Part shown: piece after piece, positions 22,964 to 33,670 of the stretch
Layout: each line of letters begins with the position of its first letter
Position numbering within the stretch: the first letter of the stretch is position 1
DNA from: Humulus lupulus
Lineage: Eukaryota > Streptophyta > Magnoliopsida > Rosales > Cannabaceae
Assembly: GCF_963169125.1 (NCBI RefSeq)
Contig: NC_084798.1
Location: 203,417,481-203,481,480, forward strand
Direction: 5' to 3'
DNA: 64,000 nucleotides
Made by a program: the position numbers and the translations under genes
The notes under the pieces: generated by a model
The model's database searches: none
The model's input: only the letters and a program-made list of their open reading frames with translations
What the model was told of the DNA's origin: nothing

Positions 22964-25900
22964 CTAGTAACGTGGAACGAGATCTCCGTTTAAGCGTGCA
23001 AGTTTGTAGGTGCCTGGGTGAAGGACTTCTTCAATCTGGTAAGGTCCTTCCCAGTTAGGTCCGAGCACGCCAGCAGTGGGGTCGCGGGTATTCAAGAAGA
23101 CTCGTCGTAACACCAAGTCTCCGACGTTGAATCTTCTTTCTTTAACTTTGGAGTTAAAGTACCGGGCGACTTTTTGTTGATAAGCAGCAACTCGGAGTTG
23201 AGACTTTTCTCGTATCTCATCAATTGAGTCTAAGGACTCCAGTATTAGCTGGCTGTTTTTCTCTTGATCATACGTTAAACGCCGATGTGAGGGGGGATCT
23301 ATCTCGACGGGTGTCATGGCCTCATACCAATAAGCTAAGGAAAATGGGGTACGCCCTGTGGCTGTTCGATGAGATGTTCTATACGACCAGAGGACTTCCG
23401 GTAGTTGTTCTGGCCATGCTCCTTTCGCTTCTTCAAGTCTTTTCTTCAGGGTGTCCTTGAGGGTTTTGTTTACAGCTTCGACTTGCCCATTCGCTTGGGG
23501 GTGTGCGACTGAAGAAAAGCTCTTGATTACCCCATGCCTTTCGCAGAAATCGGTGAACAGGTCGCTGTCAAATTGGGTTCCGTTGTCTGAAACTATCTTT
23601 CTGGGCAAACCATACCGGCACACAATGTTCTTGATGACAAAGTCGAGAACTTTCTTGGTCGTTATGGTTGCGAGTGGTTCAGCTTCGACCCATTTTGTAA
23701 AGTAATCGACTGCCACAACTGCGTACTTAACTCCTCCTTTTCCTGTCGGTAGTGATCCAATTAAATCTATTCCCCATATTGCGAAAGGCCACGGGCTTTG
23801 CATCTGCTTTAGCTCGTTTGGAGCTGCTCGTGGGATTTTGGAGAACCTCTGACATTTATCACACCTTCGTACGTACTCCATTGAATCCTCGTTCATCGTT
23901 GGCCAAAAATAGCCCTGTCGAAGAATTTTTTTCGCCAAACTCTGCCCCCCAGCGTGATCTCCGCAGAAGCCTTCATGCACCTCTTTCATGAGTTCCTTAG
24001 CTTTTTCTGATGTAATGCACCTGAGCAGTGGCATTGAATATCCTCTTCGGTACATAACACCGTCGAGCAGTATGTACCTAGCAGCTTGTCTTTGTAGAGT
24101 TCTGGCTTTGTTTCTATCTACTGGCAATGTCCCATTTGTCAGATACTCCAGGTAAGGTGCCATCCATGTATCTTCTACTCGAATTTCCATGCTGGCTTCG
24201 GCCGCATCAATGCTTGGTTCACTTAATCTCTCTACTGGGACTATGTTCAAGGTGTCAGCATCTTTGGCACTTGCAAGTTTGGCCAAGGCGTCTGCATTCG
24301 AATTTTGGTCTCGCGGAATTTGCTGGAGGGTGTATTTTGTAAACTGTGCTAGCAAATCTTTTGTTTTTTTAAGGTAGGCCATCATTTTTAACCCTCGCGC
24401 TTGATATTCTCCCAGGACTTGATTCACGACCAGCTGAGAGTCGCTGAAAATGTCGAGCGCTTTTATGTTCATCTCCCTGGCCATTTTCAGTCCAGCGAGG
24501 AGTGCTTCGTATTCCGCTTCATTGTTTGACGCTGCGAAATCAAACCTGATTGCGCAGTGAAATCGATGCCCATCGGGCGTTATCAATATCACTCCCGCTC
24601 CAGCGTGAGATTCATTAGATGATCCATCTGTGAATAGTTTCCACGAAGGAGTCTTGTCTTGAGGCATGGGCGCCTCAGGTTTTTCGCACAACTCGTTGCT
24701 GGGGAGTTCGGTGAACTCCGCAATAAAATCGGCTAAGGCTTGCCCTTTTATTGCTGCTCGCGGTGAATAAGTCACGTCGAACTGTCCCAATTCGACCGCC
24801 CATTTTAACAGTCGTCCAGCCGCCTCAGGTTTTTGGAGGACCTGCCGAAGGGGCTGGTCGGTCAAAACCGTGATAGGATGGGCTTGGAAGTACGGTCGCA
24901 ACTTTCGGGAGGCTAGAATTAGGCAATATGCTAATCTTTCGATCGGTGGGTATTTTAATTCTGCACCGATCAGCCTTTTGCTGACGTAGTAAACAGCTTT
25001 CTGCACGCCTTCTTCATCCCGTATCAGTACCGCACTAGCAGCAACTTCGGTAATCGCCAGATAAATATACAAAGTCTCTCCTTCCATTGGTTTTGATAGG
25101 ATAGGAGGTTGCGACATATGAGCCTTTATTGTCTGGAATGCTTGCTCGCAGTCTTCCGTCCATTCAAACTTTTTATTTCCCCTAAGTAGATTGAAGAATG
25201 GAACGCACTTGTCAGTTGATTTTGAGATGAATCTACTAAGGGCAGCTATCCTTCCGGTCAGGCTTTGGACATCCTTGATCTTTTCTGGCGACTTCATATC
25301 AATCAGGGCTTTTATCTTGTCGGGGTTGGCCTCGATTCCCCTTGAATTCACTATAAATCCCAAAAACTTTCCTGACCCGACTCCAAAGGAACATTTGAGG
25401 GGATTCAACTTCATATGGTACTTGTTTAACACATCAAAGCACCTTTGCAAATCCTTCACATGTCCTTCAGCCTTCTTGGACTTTACCAGCATGTCATCCA
25501 CATATACTTCCATGCTTACTCCGATCAGCTCCTTGAACATGTGGTTGACCAATCGTTGGTAAGTTGCACCTGCGTTTTTCAGTCCAAAGGGCATTAATTT
25601 GTAACAATATAAGCCCGTATCGGTCCGAAAGCTGGTATGATCCTCATCAGGGGGATGCATGCTGATCTGATTGTAGCCTGAATACGCATCCATGAACGAA
25701 AGGGTCTCATGCCCAGCAGTTGCATCGACTAGCTGGTCGATCCTCGGGAGTGGGAAGCAGTCTTTTGGGCAGGCCTTATTGAGGTCTGTAAAATCCACAC
25801 AGGTCCGCCATTTGCCGTTAGGCTTGGGGACCAACACCGGATTGGAGACCCATGATGGATAAAACGCCACCCTGATGAACCCATTTTCTTTAAGTCTTTC

Positions 25901-26239
25901 GACTTCTTCTTTCAAGGCTCTTGATCTGTCTTTATCGAGCAGCCTTCTTTTTTGTTGCACCGGTGGAAAGACTTTGTTTATGTTCAGGACATGGCTGATC
26001 ACCGCAGGATCTATTCCGACCATGTCTTTATGTGACCAGGCGAAAACTCCCTGGTTCTCTTGCAAGAATTCCACCAGCGCCTGTTTCGCGGTAGGTTCTA
26101 AATTCTTCCCAATCCTTACGATTCGGGTCGGGTCTTTTTCATCGAGATGGACCTCCTCCAGGTCCTTGACGGGTCCAACATTTTCTTCAAAATCCCCAAA
26201 GCGAGGATCCAAATCTATATCCTCACTTTGGGCAACACC
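22964..26239 (-). CDS. pol: Pol: RT, RNase H, archaeal-type RNase H, integrase (Tat lineage)
   Basis: The frame is open from just after the TAG at 26240-26242 to TAG at 22964-22966. Counting from residue 1 at base 26212 (a TTG codon, not a real start): reverse transcriptase with LNKACPKDCFPLPRIDQLVD and catalytic YVDD at 237-240; a first RNase H (about 380-500) whose acidic site looks degenerate (LAITEV); a second RNase H with D529 (FTDGSS), E565/E567 (NNEAEYEAL) and D591 (FSDSQL); integrase zinc finger H746, H753, C784, C787; integrase core D816, D876, E912; and a C-terminal GPYQIEEV motif. The protein is in one frame with protease upstream and would be made as part of a polyprotein. All catalytic residues of RT, the second RNase H and integrase are intact. 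Confidence 0.95.
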   Translation of the reverse strand, partial: GVAQSEDIDLDPRFGDFEENVGPVKDLEEVHLDEKDPTRIVRIGKNLEPTAKQALVEFLQENQGVFAWSHKDMVGIDPAVISHVLNINKVFPPVQQKRRLLDKDRSRALKEEVERLKENGFIRVAFYPSWVSNPVLVPKPNGKWRTCVDFTDLNKACPKDCFPLPRIDQLVDATAGHETLSFMDAYSGYNQISMHPPDEDHTSFRTDTGLYCYKLMPFGLKNAGATYQRLVNHMFKELIGVSMEVYVDDMLVKSKKAEGHVKDLQRCFDVLNKYHMKLNPLKCSFGVGSGKFLGFIVNSRGIEANPDKIKALIDMKSPEKIKDVQSLTGRIAALSRFISKSTDKCVPFFNLLRGNKKFEWTEDCEQAFQTIKAHMSQPPILSKPMEGETLYIYLAITEVAASAVLIRDEEGVQKAVYYVSKRLIGAELKYPPIERLAYCLILASRKLRPYFQAHPITVLTDQPLRQVLQKPEAAGRLLKWAVELGQFDVTYSPRAAIKGQALADFIAEFTELPSNELCEKPEAPMPQDKTPSWKLFTDGSSNESHAGAGVILITPDGHRFHCAIRFDFAASNNEAEYEALLAGLKMAREMNIKALDIFSDSQLVVNQVLGEYQARGLKMMAYLKKTKDLLAQFTKYTLQQIPRDQNSNADALAKLASAKDADTLNIVPVERLSEPSIDAAEASMEIRVEDTWMAPYLEYLTNGTLPVDRNKARTLQRQAARYILLDGVMYRRGYSMPLLRCITSEKAKELMKEVHEGFCGDHAGGQSLAKKILRQGYFWPTMNEDSMEYVRRCDKCQRFSKIPRAAPNELKQMQSPWPFAIWGIDLIGSLPTGKGGVKYAVVAVDYFTKWVEAEPLATITTKKVLDFVIKNIVCRYGLPRKIVSDNGTQFDSDLFTDFCERHGVIKSFSSVAHPQANGQVEAVNKTLKDTLKKRLEEAKGAWPEQLPEVLWSYRTSHRTATGRTPFSLAYWYEAMTPVEIDPPSHRRLTYDQEKNSQLILESLDSIDEIREKSQLRVAAYQQKVARYFNSKVKERRFNVGDLVLRRVFLNTRDPTAGVLGPNWEGPYQIEEVLHPGTYKLARLNGDLVPRY

Positions 26240-27255
26240 CTATTTGGTGACTTTTCCACCTGATTGGGTTTGTCTGTCTTCCATCATCTGTAATCGTTCT
26301 GGAGTAGCGCTCCTCGATGTTCCACTTTTTGCCTTTGTGATCGAGGCGTTATAGCACTCCCTGGCCTCCCTTTGGTTTCCCAAAACGCATCCTACCCCTG
26401 CGTCCGTTGGGAATTTCATGGCTAGATGCCACATGGAGATGATTGCCCTTAGTTCAACCAGTATGGGTCTTCCAATAACGGCGTTATACGCTGAAGGACA
26501 ATCGACCACTACAAAAGTGGCGAGTAATGTCCTTGAGGCAGGCGCTGTACCCGTTGTTACTGGGAGTTTGATCATTCCGGCTGGTGCGAGTCCTTCTCCA
26601 GAGAAGCCGTATATGGTTTGATTGCAGGGCTCCAAGTCCTTCACGGACAGCTTCATGCGTTCCAGCGTTGATTTATACAGGATATTCACTGAACTCCCTG
26701 TATCGACCAGTACTCTTTTTACCATCATATTGGCCATTTGGATATCCACGACCAGCGGATCGGAATGTGGGAACCGGACGTGTTGGGCATCGCCCTCAGA
26801 GAAGGTTATCCCGCATTCCTCTGAGCGGGCCTTTTTCGGCGCTCGGTCCTCCACAGTCATCATCTCGATGTCCTGGTCGTGGCGCAGAGTTCGAGCATAT
26901 CGTTCTCTAGCCCTTCCGCTATTTCCAGCGAGGTGTGGGCCTCCACAGATGGTTAAAAGTGTTCCGGCTACGGGGGCAGGCTGTAATGGTGGCGAGCGTT
27001 GGCGTGTGGACGTCTGCTCGTTGCCACCTGGAGCTTCTCGTTGGGAAGTTCCCGAGGCCCGTACGTACCTTCTCAAGTGTCCTTGTCTAATGAGGAACTC
27101 GATTTCATCTTTTAGCTGGTTGCATTCATTAGTGTCATGTCCATAGTCGTTATGGTAACGACAGAATTTGGTAGTGTCTCTTTTTGAAATGTCTTTTCGA
27201 ATGGGCCCAGGCTTCTTGTAGGGCACACTAGAGCTTGTGGCCTGGTAAACCTTCC
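26240..27255 (-). CDS. pro: Gag C-terminus and aspartic protease (Tat lineage)
   Basis: This frame begins within gag near 27255 (reading KVYQATSSSVPYKKPGPIRK) and ends at TAG 26240-26242. It carries a knuckle-like motif CRYHNDYGHDTNEC with a Cys-His-Cys pattern that lacks the second Cys of a classical CCHC box, then QLKDEIEFLIRQGHLRRYV, a phrase typical of the end of Tat gag. Protease follows, with active-site LVDTGSSVNIL and the conserved stretch ending NAVIGRPIL. The pol frame continues in phase after the TAG. So the TAG separates protease from RT: a nonsense mutation or, less likely, a readthrough site. Upstream, gag proper is in another frame. Confidence 0.88.
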
Positions 27256-29178
27256 TCGAGACTCAACGAGGGCAGTGTAGTTAGTGAACCTAGGTTCATA
27301 ACGATTACCCTTGGCTCGTTTATTGTCGGAGGTGGAAGGCTCATTGTGTTGCCGTTTCCCACCATTCTTGCCATTACCGTTGCCGTTTCCGTTGCCCTTG
27401 CCGTTGCCATTTGGTTTGGTGCCATTGGCGGCTTTGGCGGGTTCGGCAGCCTTCTTGCCCTTGTTCGAGGATTTTCCATCATCGGCAATGGCTTCTTCGA
27501 GTTTGATATATCGATCAGCTCGGTCTAAGAATTCCTGGGTGGTTCTAACCCCATCCTTACGAAGACTTTTCCATAGGGGCGAACGACGCCTCACTCCCGT
27601 GGTTATAGCCATCATTTTTCCTTCATCCCCGACTGTCTTTGCTCCGGCTGCCGCTCGCATAAAGCGTTGGATGTAATCTTTTAGTGATTCTCCATCTTGC
27701 TGGCGGATCTCAACCAGTTGGTTTGCTTCGGTCGGGTGGACACGACCTGCGTAGAACTGTCCGTAGAACTCCCTTACGAACATTTCCCAGGAAACTATGC
27801 TTGCAGGTGGGAACTTAAAGAACCATTCCTGCGCGGCTTCAGAAAGTGTTGCAGGAAAGATCCTGCACCGAGCGTCTTCGGACACCTTCTGAATGTCCAT
27901 CTGGATTTCAAACTTATTCACATGCGAGATGGGATCTCCGTATCCATCAAAGTTCGGGAGCGTGGGCATCTTGAACTTGCTGGGAGTCTCTGCGTTGGCT
28001 ATTCTTTGGATAAATGGAGTGCCTTTTCTTCTATCGTGGTCAATATAAGAGGTCCTTCCTCCGACCAACTGTTGCACAGCCTGATTTAGTGCGTCTATCT
28101 GGGCTTGCAACGCAGTAGGAATAGCTACGGTCTCTGCTGCTGGGGGGATGTTCTCACCATGCTTCTCTCGACGATCATTGAGTATGTCTCTTAGATCTTC
28201 CTCTCTTCTCCGTTGCTCGCTACCTCCGAGCCGGTTGAAGACATTATTTTGCCTGGGTTGCCCCCCAGCATCTTGTCTATTTGGTTGATCATCTTGAGGT
28301 ATTTGGCTCCTGCTCTTACCTTTATTTTCGTTCCTCCCATCAGCATTGTTCTTGCCTGAGTCAGCCTCGTTGTAGCCGTGGCCATCTTTGAACTTTGACT
28401 GGCTATGGTAAGACTGGTTGTTCCCTCTATTCCCGTCTCTGGCAGAAACACCCCGAGCGTTAGAGGGTGGCCTGCGCTGGTCGCGATGTCCCCGTGCATT
28501 ATCATGCTGTTGGGATCCACGGACCGCAGAGCCTAACTCCGAGTCTCTCCTGTTACCAGGAGGGTAGTGACCCCTGTTCGCTTGGTGTGGCCCATCATTC
28601 TCGCGGCGTCTAGGACTACGAGGCTGTCGCTCGGCCCTATTCTGCCTTTGCTGCGGGGGATTACCTCGAGCAGCGTGGGATGGTGGATCTGCCTCGGGGT
28701 CCAGTGGGACGTCGTCATGGGGCATCTGGGGCTGTTCAGGCCTTTGCGGACTTGAAGGATGGACCGGTGGGCTAGGATTGGGACCTCCCTGGGGTGGCCC
28801 AGTTTCAGGTTGATTAGGCTGCGAGGCAGGCGCGGCTTGATTTCTGGCCAACAGCAAGGCCGCTTCAAGGGCTGCCATGGCCTCAGTCTGGCGGCGATCC
28901 ACCTCCGCTTGTCTCTCGCTTAACTCCGCCCTCTGACGATCAAGTTCCTGCTGCTGCCTTTCCATAGCTTCTGCGGCAGTCTCTTGATTGGCTCTCAGAC
29001 TAGCCAGCTCTTCCTGCAACGTGCCCAAGGTGCTCCTCAAAGTCGCATCGTCCATTTCCTCCTCTTCAAAATCTAGTTGCGGCTCATCTTCCGCCATGCT
29101 TGCAGGGGGAGGAGGAGGTGGCGGATTCGACGGTGCAGCGGCGGCGGTCTGAGCAGCTTTCTTCCCTGCTTTCGCCAT
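27256..29178 (-). CDS. gag: Gag of the Tat-lineage element (frameshifted at its end)
   Basis: The first ATG on the minus strand is at 29178-29176, 48 bp after the LTR. The open frame actually runs on to 27112, but conserved gag sequence leaves it near 27255. Order: N-terminal Pro-rich and acidic part; a Glu/Gln/Arg coiled coil (LQEELASLRANQETAAEAME and on); a long Pro/Arg/Gln/Asn-rich segment; the capsid-like Retrotrans_gag domain (LSEAAQEWFFKFPPASIVSW, then FYGQFYAG and RQQDGESLKDYIQRF); a Lys/Gly/Asn-rich tail. A one-base difference near 27250-27260 throws the frame off just before the knuckle motif, which lies in the protease frame. Plus-strand open stretches opposite this gene are shadows. 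Confidence 0.9.
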
Positions 29179-29202
29179 TAGTTTTATCAACAATGATGAG
29201 TC

Positions 29203-29226
29203 GTCCTCTCAATGAAAGCACCAGAA
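29203..29226 (-). promoter_or_regulatory. Primer-binding site region
   Basis: On the minus strand, directly after the 5' LTR end (GGTCAACA), the sequence reads TTCTGGTGCTTTCATTGAGA. Its place is that of the tRNA primer site, but it is not the initiator-Met motif and I cannot name the tRNA. Confidence 0.7.
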
Positions 29227-29814
29227 TGTTGACCCTCGATTTAGCCAACTGACACGGAGTCAAAATATGAATGATATAGACGAATATGTATAGATAATAA
29301 CGTAATGACAAAAGTAAAGAAAACACAGTAATTTATAGTGGTTCGGCCCCAAAATCTGGTAATGACCTACGTCCACTTAGAATGATATTGATATGGGAAC
29401 AAAAGTGTGATCAGAGAACTTGGGTTCAATGAGTTTCAACACTCCTCATAAATAATACAAGTTTTCACAGATAATTTCTATATCTCTATGATTTCCGGGC
29501 TCCAAAAAGTCCCTTCCCATGAGCCATCTCCTGCTTTTTATAGGCTCATGGAGGGTTGCCCAATATTGTTACAGATATTATCCCCTGAATCATGGGATAT
29601 TCAGAAGATTGCATGAAATAAATTTGGGATACATAAGATCTTTCCATAAATGTTGCTTTGCCAGCGGAACCACCGACCAGTCTGGTCGTGGTAAAAACAG
29701 GTCTGTCCTGCTTCTGGTGTGTCTCCTGGTCGATACTCTAGCAGACGCTCTAGGTGTCAGCCACGTGTCAAGAGATTATTTTCCACGTCACAAATGCTAA
29801 TTTATTGGATAACA
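29227..29814 (-). mobile_element. 5' LTR of the young Tat element
   Basis: TGTTGACC to GGATAACA, 588 bp. The six differences from 18144-18731 are single substitutions, five transitions and one transversion. The minus-strand TATA-like CTATAAAAAG at 29534-29543 is the likely promoter of gag-pol. Confidence 0.96.
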
Positions 29815-29819
29815 AGAGT
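29815..29819. repeat. Target site duplication AGAGT, right copy
   Basis: Perfect match to 18139-18143. Confidence 0.95.
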
Positions 29820-30395
29820 AAGACCTTCATGGTGAGGGAAGACAACCCTCTGACGACGGAGAGGACCCTTCGACCTGACATCTTAGAGGAGGAGGCCTAC
29901 ATTGGTCCTCGGCCAGGGGGCAACACATATACTGCTGATGGCTTCGAGGCGGAGGAGCTCCAAAGCATGCTGAAACATCGGGGAGCTCTTAACAAGATTA
30001 TAACCCACTTCGTAGTGGACACCCGAGACATGCTGGTGTGCCTGTCCTAAGAGAAAGAGAGGGCGCACGAGAGTGTCCATGGCCACGGGGCATGGAGTGT
30101 TTCTCACCTCCAAGCAGGAGTCGCGCTACCACTCCATCAATACTATGTTGACTTCCTGAAGTTCTTCGGCAGAGATCCTTTAGATATACAACTTCTGAGC
30201 CTGCTCGAAGAAGGGGAACCATGCCAGGTACTATACATTGATGAAGTGTACGTACCCGAGCATGTCTTATAAGGCTTTGTGTGGCAACGAGAGCCATGCA
30301 TGTGACTATAAAGACCATTTTTTTCTCGACAAGTGGCTTTCCCACGCGGATCAATCCAACACTGCTCCTGGACTTGACCGGGGTTGGTAAGTTTC
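29820..30395 (+). pseudogene. Antisense gene of the older Tat element, 3' part
   Basis: The frame broken at 18143 resumes exactly here (KTFMVREDNPLTTERTLRPD, then GFEAEELQSMLKHRGALNKI) and is open to TAA at 30048-30050. Beyond it, coding-like text continues in shifted frames (DYKDHFFLDKWLSHADQSNT near 30300-30360) with several stops, then ends at the copia fragment. The gene is thus broken by insertion, frameshifts and truncation. Similarity to a known family is not certain. Confidence 0.5.
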
Positions 30396-30519
30396 TCCTC
30401 GGACCAATACCAGATATCCAACTTGCGTCAGTATATCCCTCAAGTACCTTAGGAAACTTATAATATTGGAGGTATAACTCTCTGGTTCTTTTAAGGTATA
30501 CAAACATTCTTTCAACCAC
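30396..30519 (-). pseudogene. Ty1/copia RNase H fragment
   Basis: About 40 codons read YLKRTRELYLQYYKFPKVLE followed by GYTDASWISG, the start of copia RNase H (the Asp of GYTDASW is the first catalytic residue). Nothing of the rest is recognisable. It abuts the LTR at 30520, so the LTR inserted into or next to this piece. Confidence 0.7.
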
Positions 30520-31419
30520 TGTAACGTCTCAAATTACCTAATAAGGCTTAGGGCCTTGATTAGGGGGCCAAGATGACAAATTATGGAAATTATGTGTATA
30601 CGTGATATATATGTGTATCATTATATGATTATGTGAGTTATATTATAATATGACTTGATATGCATGTTTGGGTGTATTAAATATGCATGTGGGTCCGTTT
30701 GTGGTTAAAAGGGTAGTTTTCGTAATTTGACCAGTTATGGGTATATTTGACGCATATGTGATGTATGTGTGGAACTATGTTATTATGTGGATATATATTG
30801 GGTTATTCGGCATGAGACGATCCTAGCGAGCAAGGTAGCGGTTTAGTCACAACGGGGTCAAATACCTGACTCGGGGTGAGCCTAGGGGTAATTTGGTAAT
30901 TTAGTACATTGTTGGGATCAGGTAATAAGGAAATTATTTGGTAATTATTTAAGGATATTTCAAGTAACAGGAATTATAAGGCATTAATTAGGATTAATGG
31001 GGTATGTGGCTAATGACAAAATTTCCCTTGAAGGGCTTTGAGAGAGAGAGAGTTGGCCGTAGAGGCATATAGGTGTTTTGGGCATAAAGTAGTGACTTAA
31101 GTCCCTAGTTTCTCCAGCTGAAGGAAACCTCCAAAATAGAGTAACTTACAACCTTTTCTCTCTCTCTCAATCGTTTCTCTCTTTCTCTCTAAGTTCTTTG
31201 GATAGTGCCTTGGAGTTCTTGAAATTTTGGAGGCTAAGGTTTGGAATTGAAGACTTGAGACCTAGAATTTGGTTAGCTGCAGCTAGGAGGATTAATTCAT
31301 AGTTGAGGCGAGTTTCAATTTCTATTTTAATGGTGTTTTGTTTTTGTTTTATGGATGTTCTTGAGCTTTAAGGTTAAAGGTATTGGATTGAGTTTTTTTA
31401 TGGTGTTTTGAATGGGTTT
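30520..31419 (+). mobile_element. Family A chromovirus-type LTR, first part (interrupted)
   Basis: Starts TGTAACGTCTCAAATTACC, then TAATAAGGCTTAGGGCCTTG. The same opening, reverse complemented, is found at 57806 (TGTAATGCCCCAAATTTCC) and 33665, and all share a later phrase TATGCATGTTTGGGTGTATT (here near 30659). At 31419 the sequence is cut by an inverted solo LTR and continues at 33671. No coding sequence. Confidence 0.75.
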
Positions 31420-33665
31420 TGTAATGCCCTGGATAGCCAAGACCGCTACACTGTGTACTTATAAAGGTGCAGGACTTGCTAATCAAGTCATTAATTTAAA
31501 AACATGTCACTAAACATGTATGAGCTAGGGTTAAAAAGGTTTTGGTCTCAAAAGTTTCAATTCATATAATTAAGCGGTTATATACATGTGATCCTAAAAG
31601 AAACAGAGTTTAAAAGTTGGATTACAGACTCCAAAAAATACAGACAACTGTCAGCCATACTAAGGCAAAATGAACAATTTCTGGGTCTCGCGTCCCTACC
31701 TAAACCTCAACCGTGGCGGCTGAGCAGCTGGCCATGTACATTCCGCTCGCAGAGCTCTCCAAATCAAGGCTGATCAAGTTTGCCCTTGCCTTTACCTGCA
31801 CCACGTAGCACCCGTGAGCCAAGGCCCAGCAAGAAAACATGATGTGCAACACAAACAATAACAACAAATAGTAAATTCACCAAGCATGAACTCTCATCAA
31901 ATAATCCACTTTAACCATTCATCACATATATTCATAATCAAGGATGCAATCAATCACTTATAACATTCATATCACACAATAATCAGGGCCAAAAACTTAG
32001 GCCGCACCCCATGTTTACCCCACTGACTCCGACCCACTTAAACCGAGCTCAGTGCATATTAAGCTGTCCTTGGCTACCAGTGGCCAAGTCGCGCCCTGTG
32101 CGCTAGTTTAACCCTTAGCACCCTTAGGTCATTGGTTCACTAATTAGCTTGCATGACATAATACCATCTTTTCAAGCATTCACAATAGGGAACCCTTAGT
32201 CCCATTACAGATATTCAACCAGGTGCAGTTTTCTTACCTTTAATCTTTACGGTTACTGATTATGAGCAACGCTCCTCAAGCACGATTCGTTCTCGAGCCT
32301 TAGCTTTTATCACCTAGTCACAACCAAGGTGAAGGATACCATCAACAAACTTAAATGAGCTTCTAGACAAAGTTCTAGTCTCCGGAACATTGAACTTCAC
32401 CAAACATGGTAAAAGATTCAATCCCGAGCATCCTAGGTTAAATTCCCAAGCCTAGAATCTCAAAATCCCAAAATCTCTTAAGGGCCACGGCATTAGCCAC
32501 CCATGTCACGGCATGGCCCCAATCAGAGACCTCCCAATGCCCAAAAACAGGTAAGGGCTGCGACCCTACTTAGAACATGTCGCGGCCCGCCCTCCTTCCT
32601 CAGCACCCATCAGCTTCGAAGGGCCGCGACCCGCCCCCTTCGAACCCAGAAAAACCTCAATTTTTAACTCTCAAACCTCATGCAAACTCACCCAAAACCA
32701 CCCCAATTCCTCAACTCAATTATCCAAAAACTTCCCACAAGATTCCAACAACACAACCCAGCTGAAACCTAGGCTAGAAACCCATAAAACTCATTTCAAT
32801 TACTGAAACTTTCTAACTCAAGAATACAAAACCCAGCCATGAAAACACTATAACCCAACCTTTAAACCTTAAATTAGAGCTTACCTCAGCTGCAGAACCA
32901 ATCCTCCAAGAGTTCTCTGACCTAACTTCCAAGGTTCCAGCCTCAAATTCAACCTTTAATGTCAAAACCCATAAACACTTAGAACTCAGCCATATACATA
33001 GAATTTAACCACCAAAAATAAAACTCAGAACTTACCTTAACTCTTGATTAGATCCTTTAGCTAACCCTGAGCTAATCCCCAAAGCCTCAGCTCAATTTCT
33101 TTGAGTTTCCCAGCCAATTTCCTCTTACTTCTATGGTTCCTTTGAGAGAAAAAGAGAAAGAGAAGTATGAAGGTCGGTTCTAACTTTTGTTCCATCGAGT
33201 TATATATTTTACTTAGTCTATCACTAATTAGTTAAGTCAATCCCAAGGCTCGGGGTACCGAAACGTCCCCGAGGGCAAAATGGTAAAATTCCCCAATATT
33301 CCCGCCTAGACTTCCTAACCTCAAATATATCTCCATATATTTATTTTCATAACCTGATAGTCTAAATAACTACCCGATACCTGAAATACCCCTGACTTAT
33401 CCAGATTCAACTATTAAGCCCCGATGTGACTTTTCCCGCTATCTAGCCCTAGGATCGCCTCGAGTCGTACTCTACAAATTTACCCACATAATAATGTGGT
33501 TCTCACAAGTATAACATTTAATCAAATTTATATTCATATAATCATACAAGCATGCTTATCATGTAATCATGCATTAAATCAATAAATTCACACATAAACC
33601 AATTATGCCCTCCCGGCATACTAATCAAGGCCCTTAAGCCATATTAGTGATTTTGGGTCGTTACA
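31420..33665 (-). mobile_element. Solo LTR, family A, inverted
   Basis: On the plus strand it starts TGTAATGCCCTGG and ends GGGTCGTTACA; in element sense (minus) it starts TGTAACGACCC and has the family phrase GGCCTTGATTAG. Flanks are GGTTT (31415-31419) and GGTTA (33666-33670), a target duplication with one mismatch. Near its sense 3' end is the family phrase TTGGCTCACGGGTGCTACG (plus-strand position about 31810). A GC-rich island with GGGCCGCGACCCGCC lies at 32460-32640. No gag or pol is attached, so it is a solo LTR left by recombination. Confidence 0.82.
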
Positions 33666-33670
33666 GGTTA

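Larger units (their letters stand above)
18144..29814 (-). mobile_element. Complete young Tat-lineage Ty3/gypsy retrotransposon
   Basis: The 11,671-bp element has 588-bp LTRs at both ends, a perfect AGAGT duplication, a polypurine tract inside the left LTR and a primer-binding site inside the right LTR, so its sense is minus. Gene order in sense direction is gag, protease, RT, RNase H, a second (archaeal-type) RNase H, integrase; the double RNase H is diagnostic of the Tat lineage. On the opposite strand, between integrase and the 3' LTR, it carries a spliced antisense gene. LTRs differ at 6 of 588 positions (five transitions, one transversion), about 1%, so insertion is recent. A frameshift in gag and one in-frame TAG after protease make this copy probably non-autonomous. 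Confidence 0.95.

Noticed and set aside
26240..26242. TAG as a programmed readthrough site
   Set aside because: No known readthrough context or downstream structure is evident; a single nonsense mutation is the simpler reading. Kept as a question in the findings.
27235..28755. Several plus-strand ORFs opposite gag
   Set aside because: They mirror the low-complexity gag coding frame and have no domains; unlike the antisense gene at 19593 they have no promoter or introns.
30143..30421. Further copia RNase H sequence on the minus strand
   Set aside because: After DASWISG no expected motif (serine-rich or SWKS-type) appears in any frame; the plus strand there reads better as the older antisense gene.
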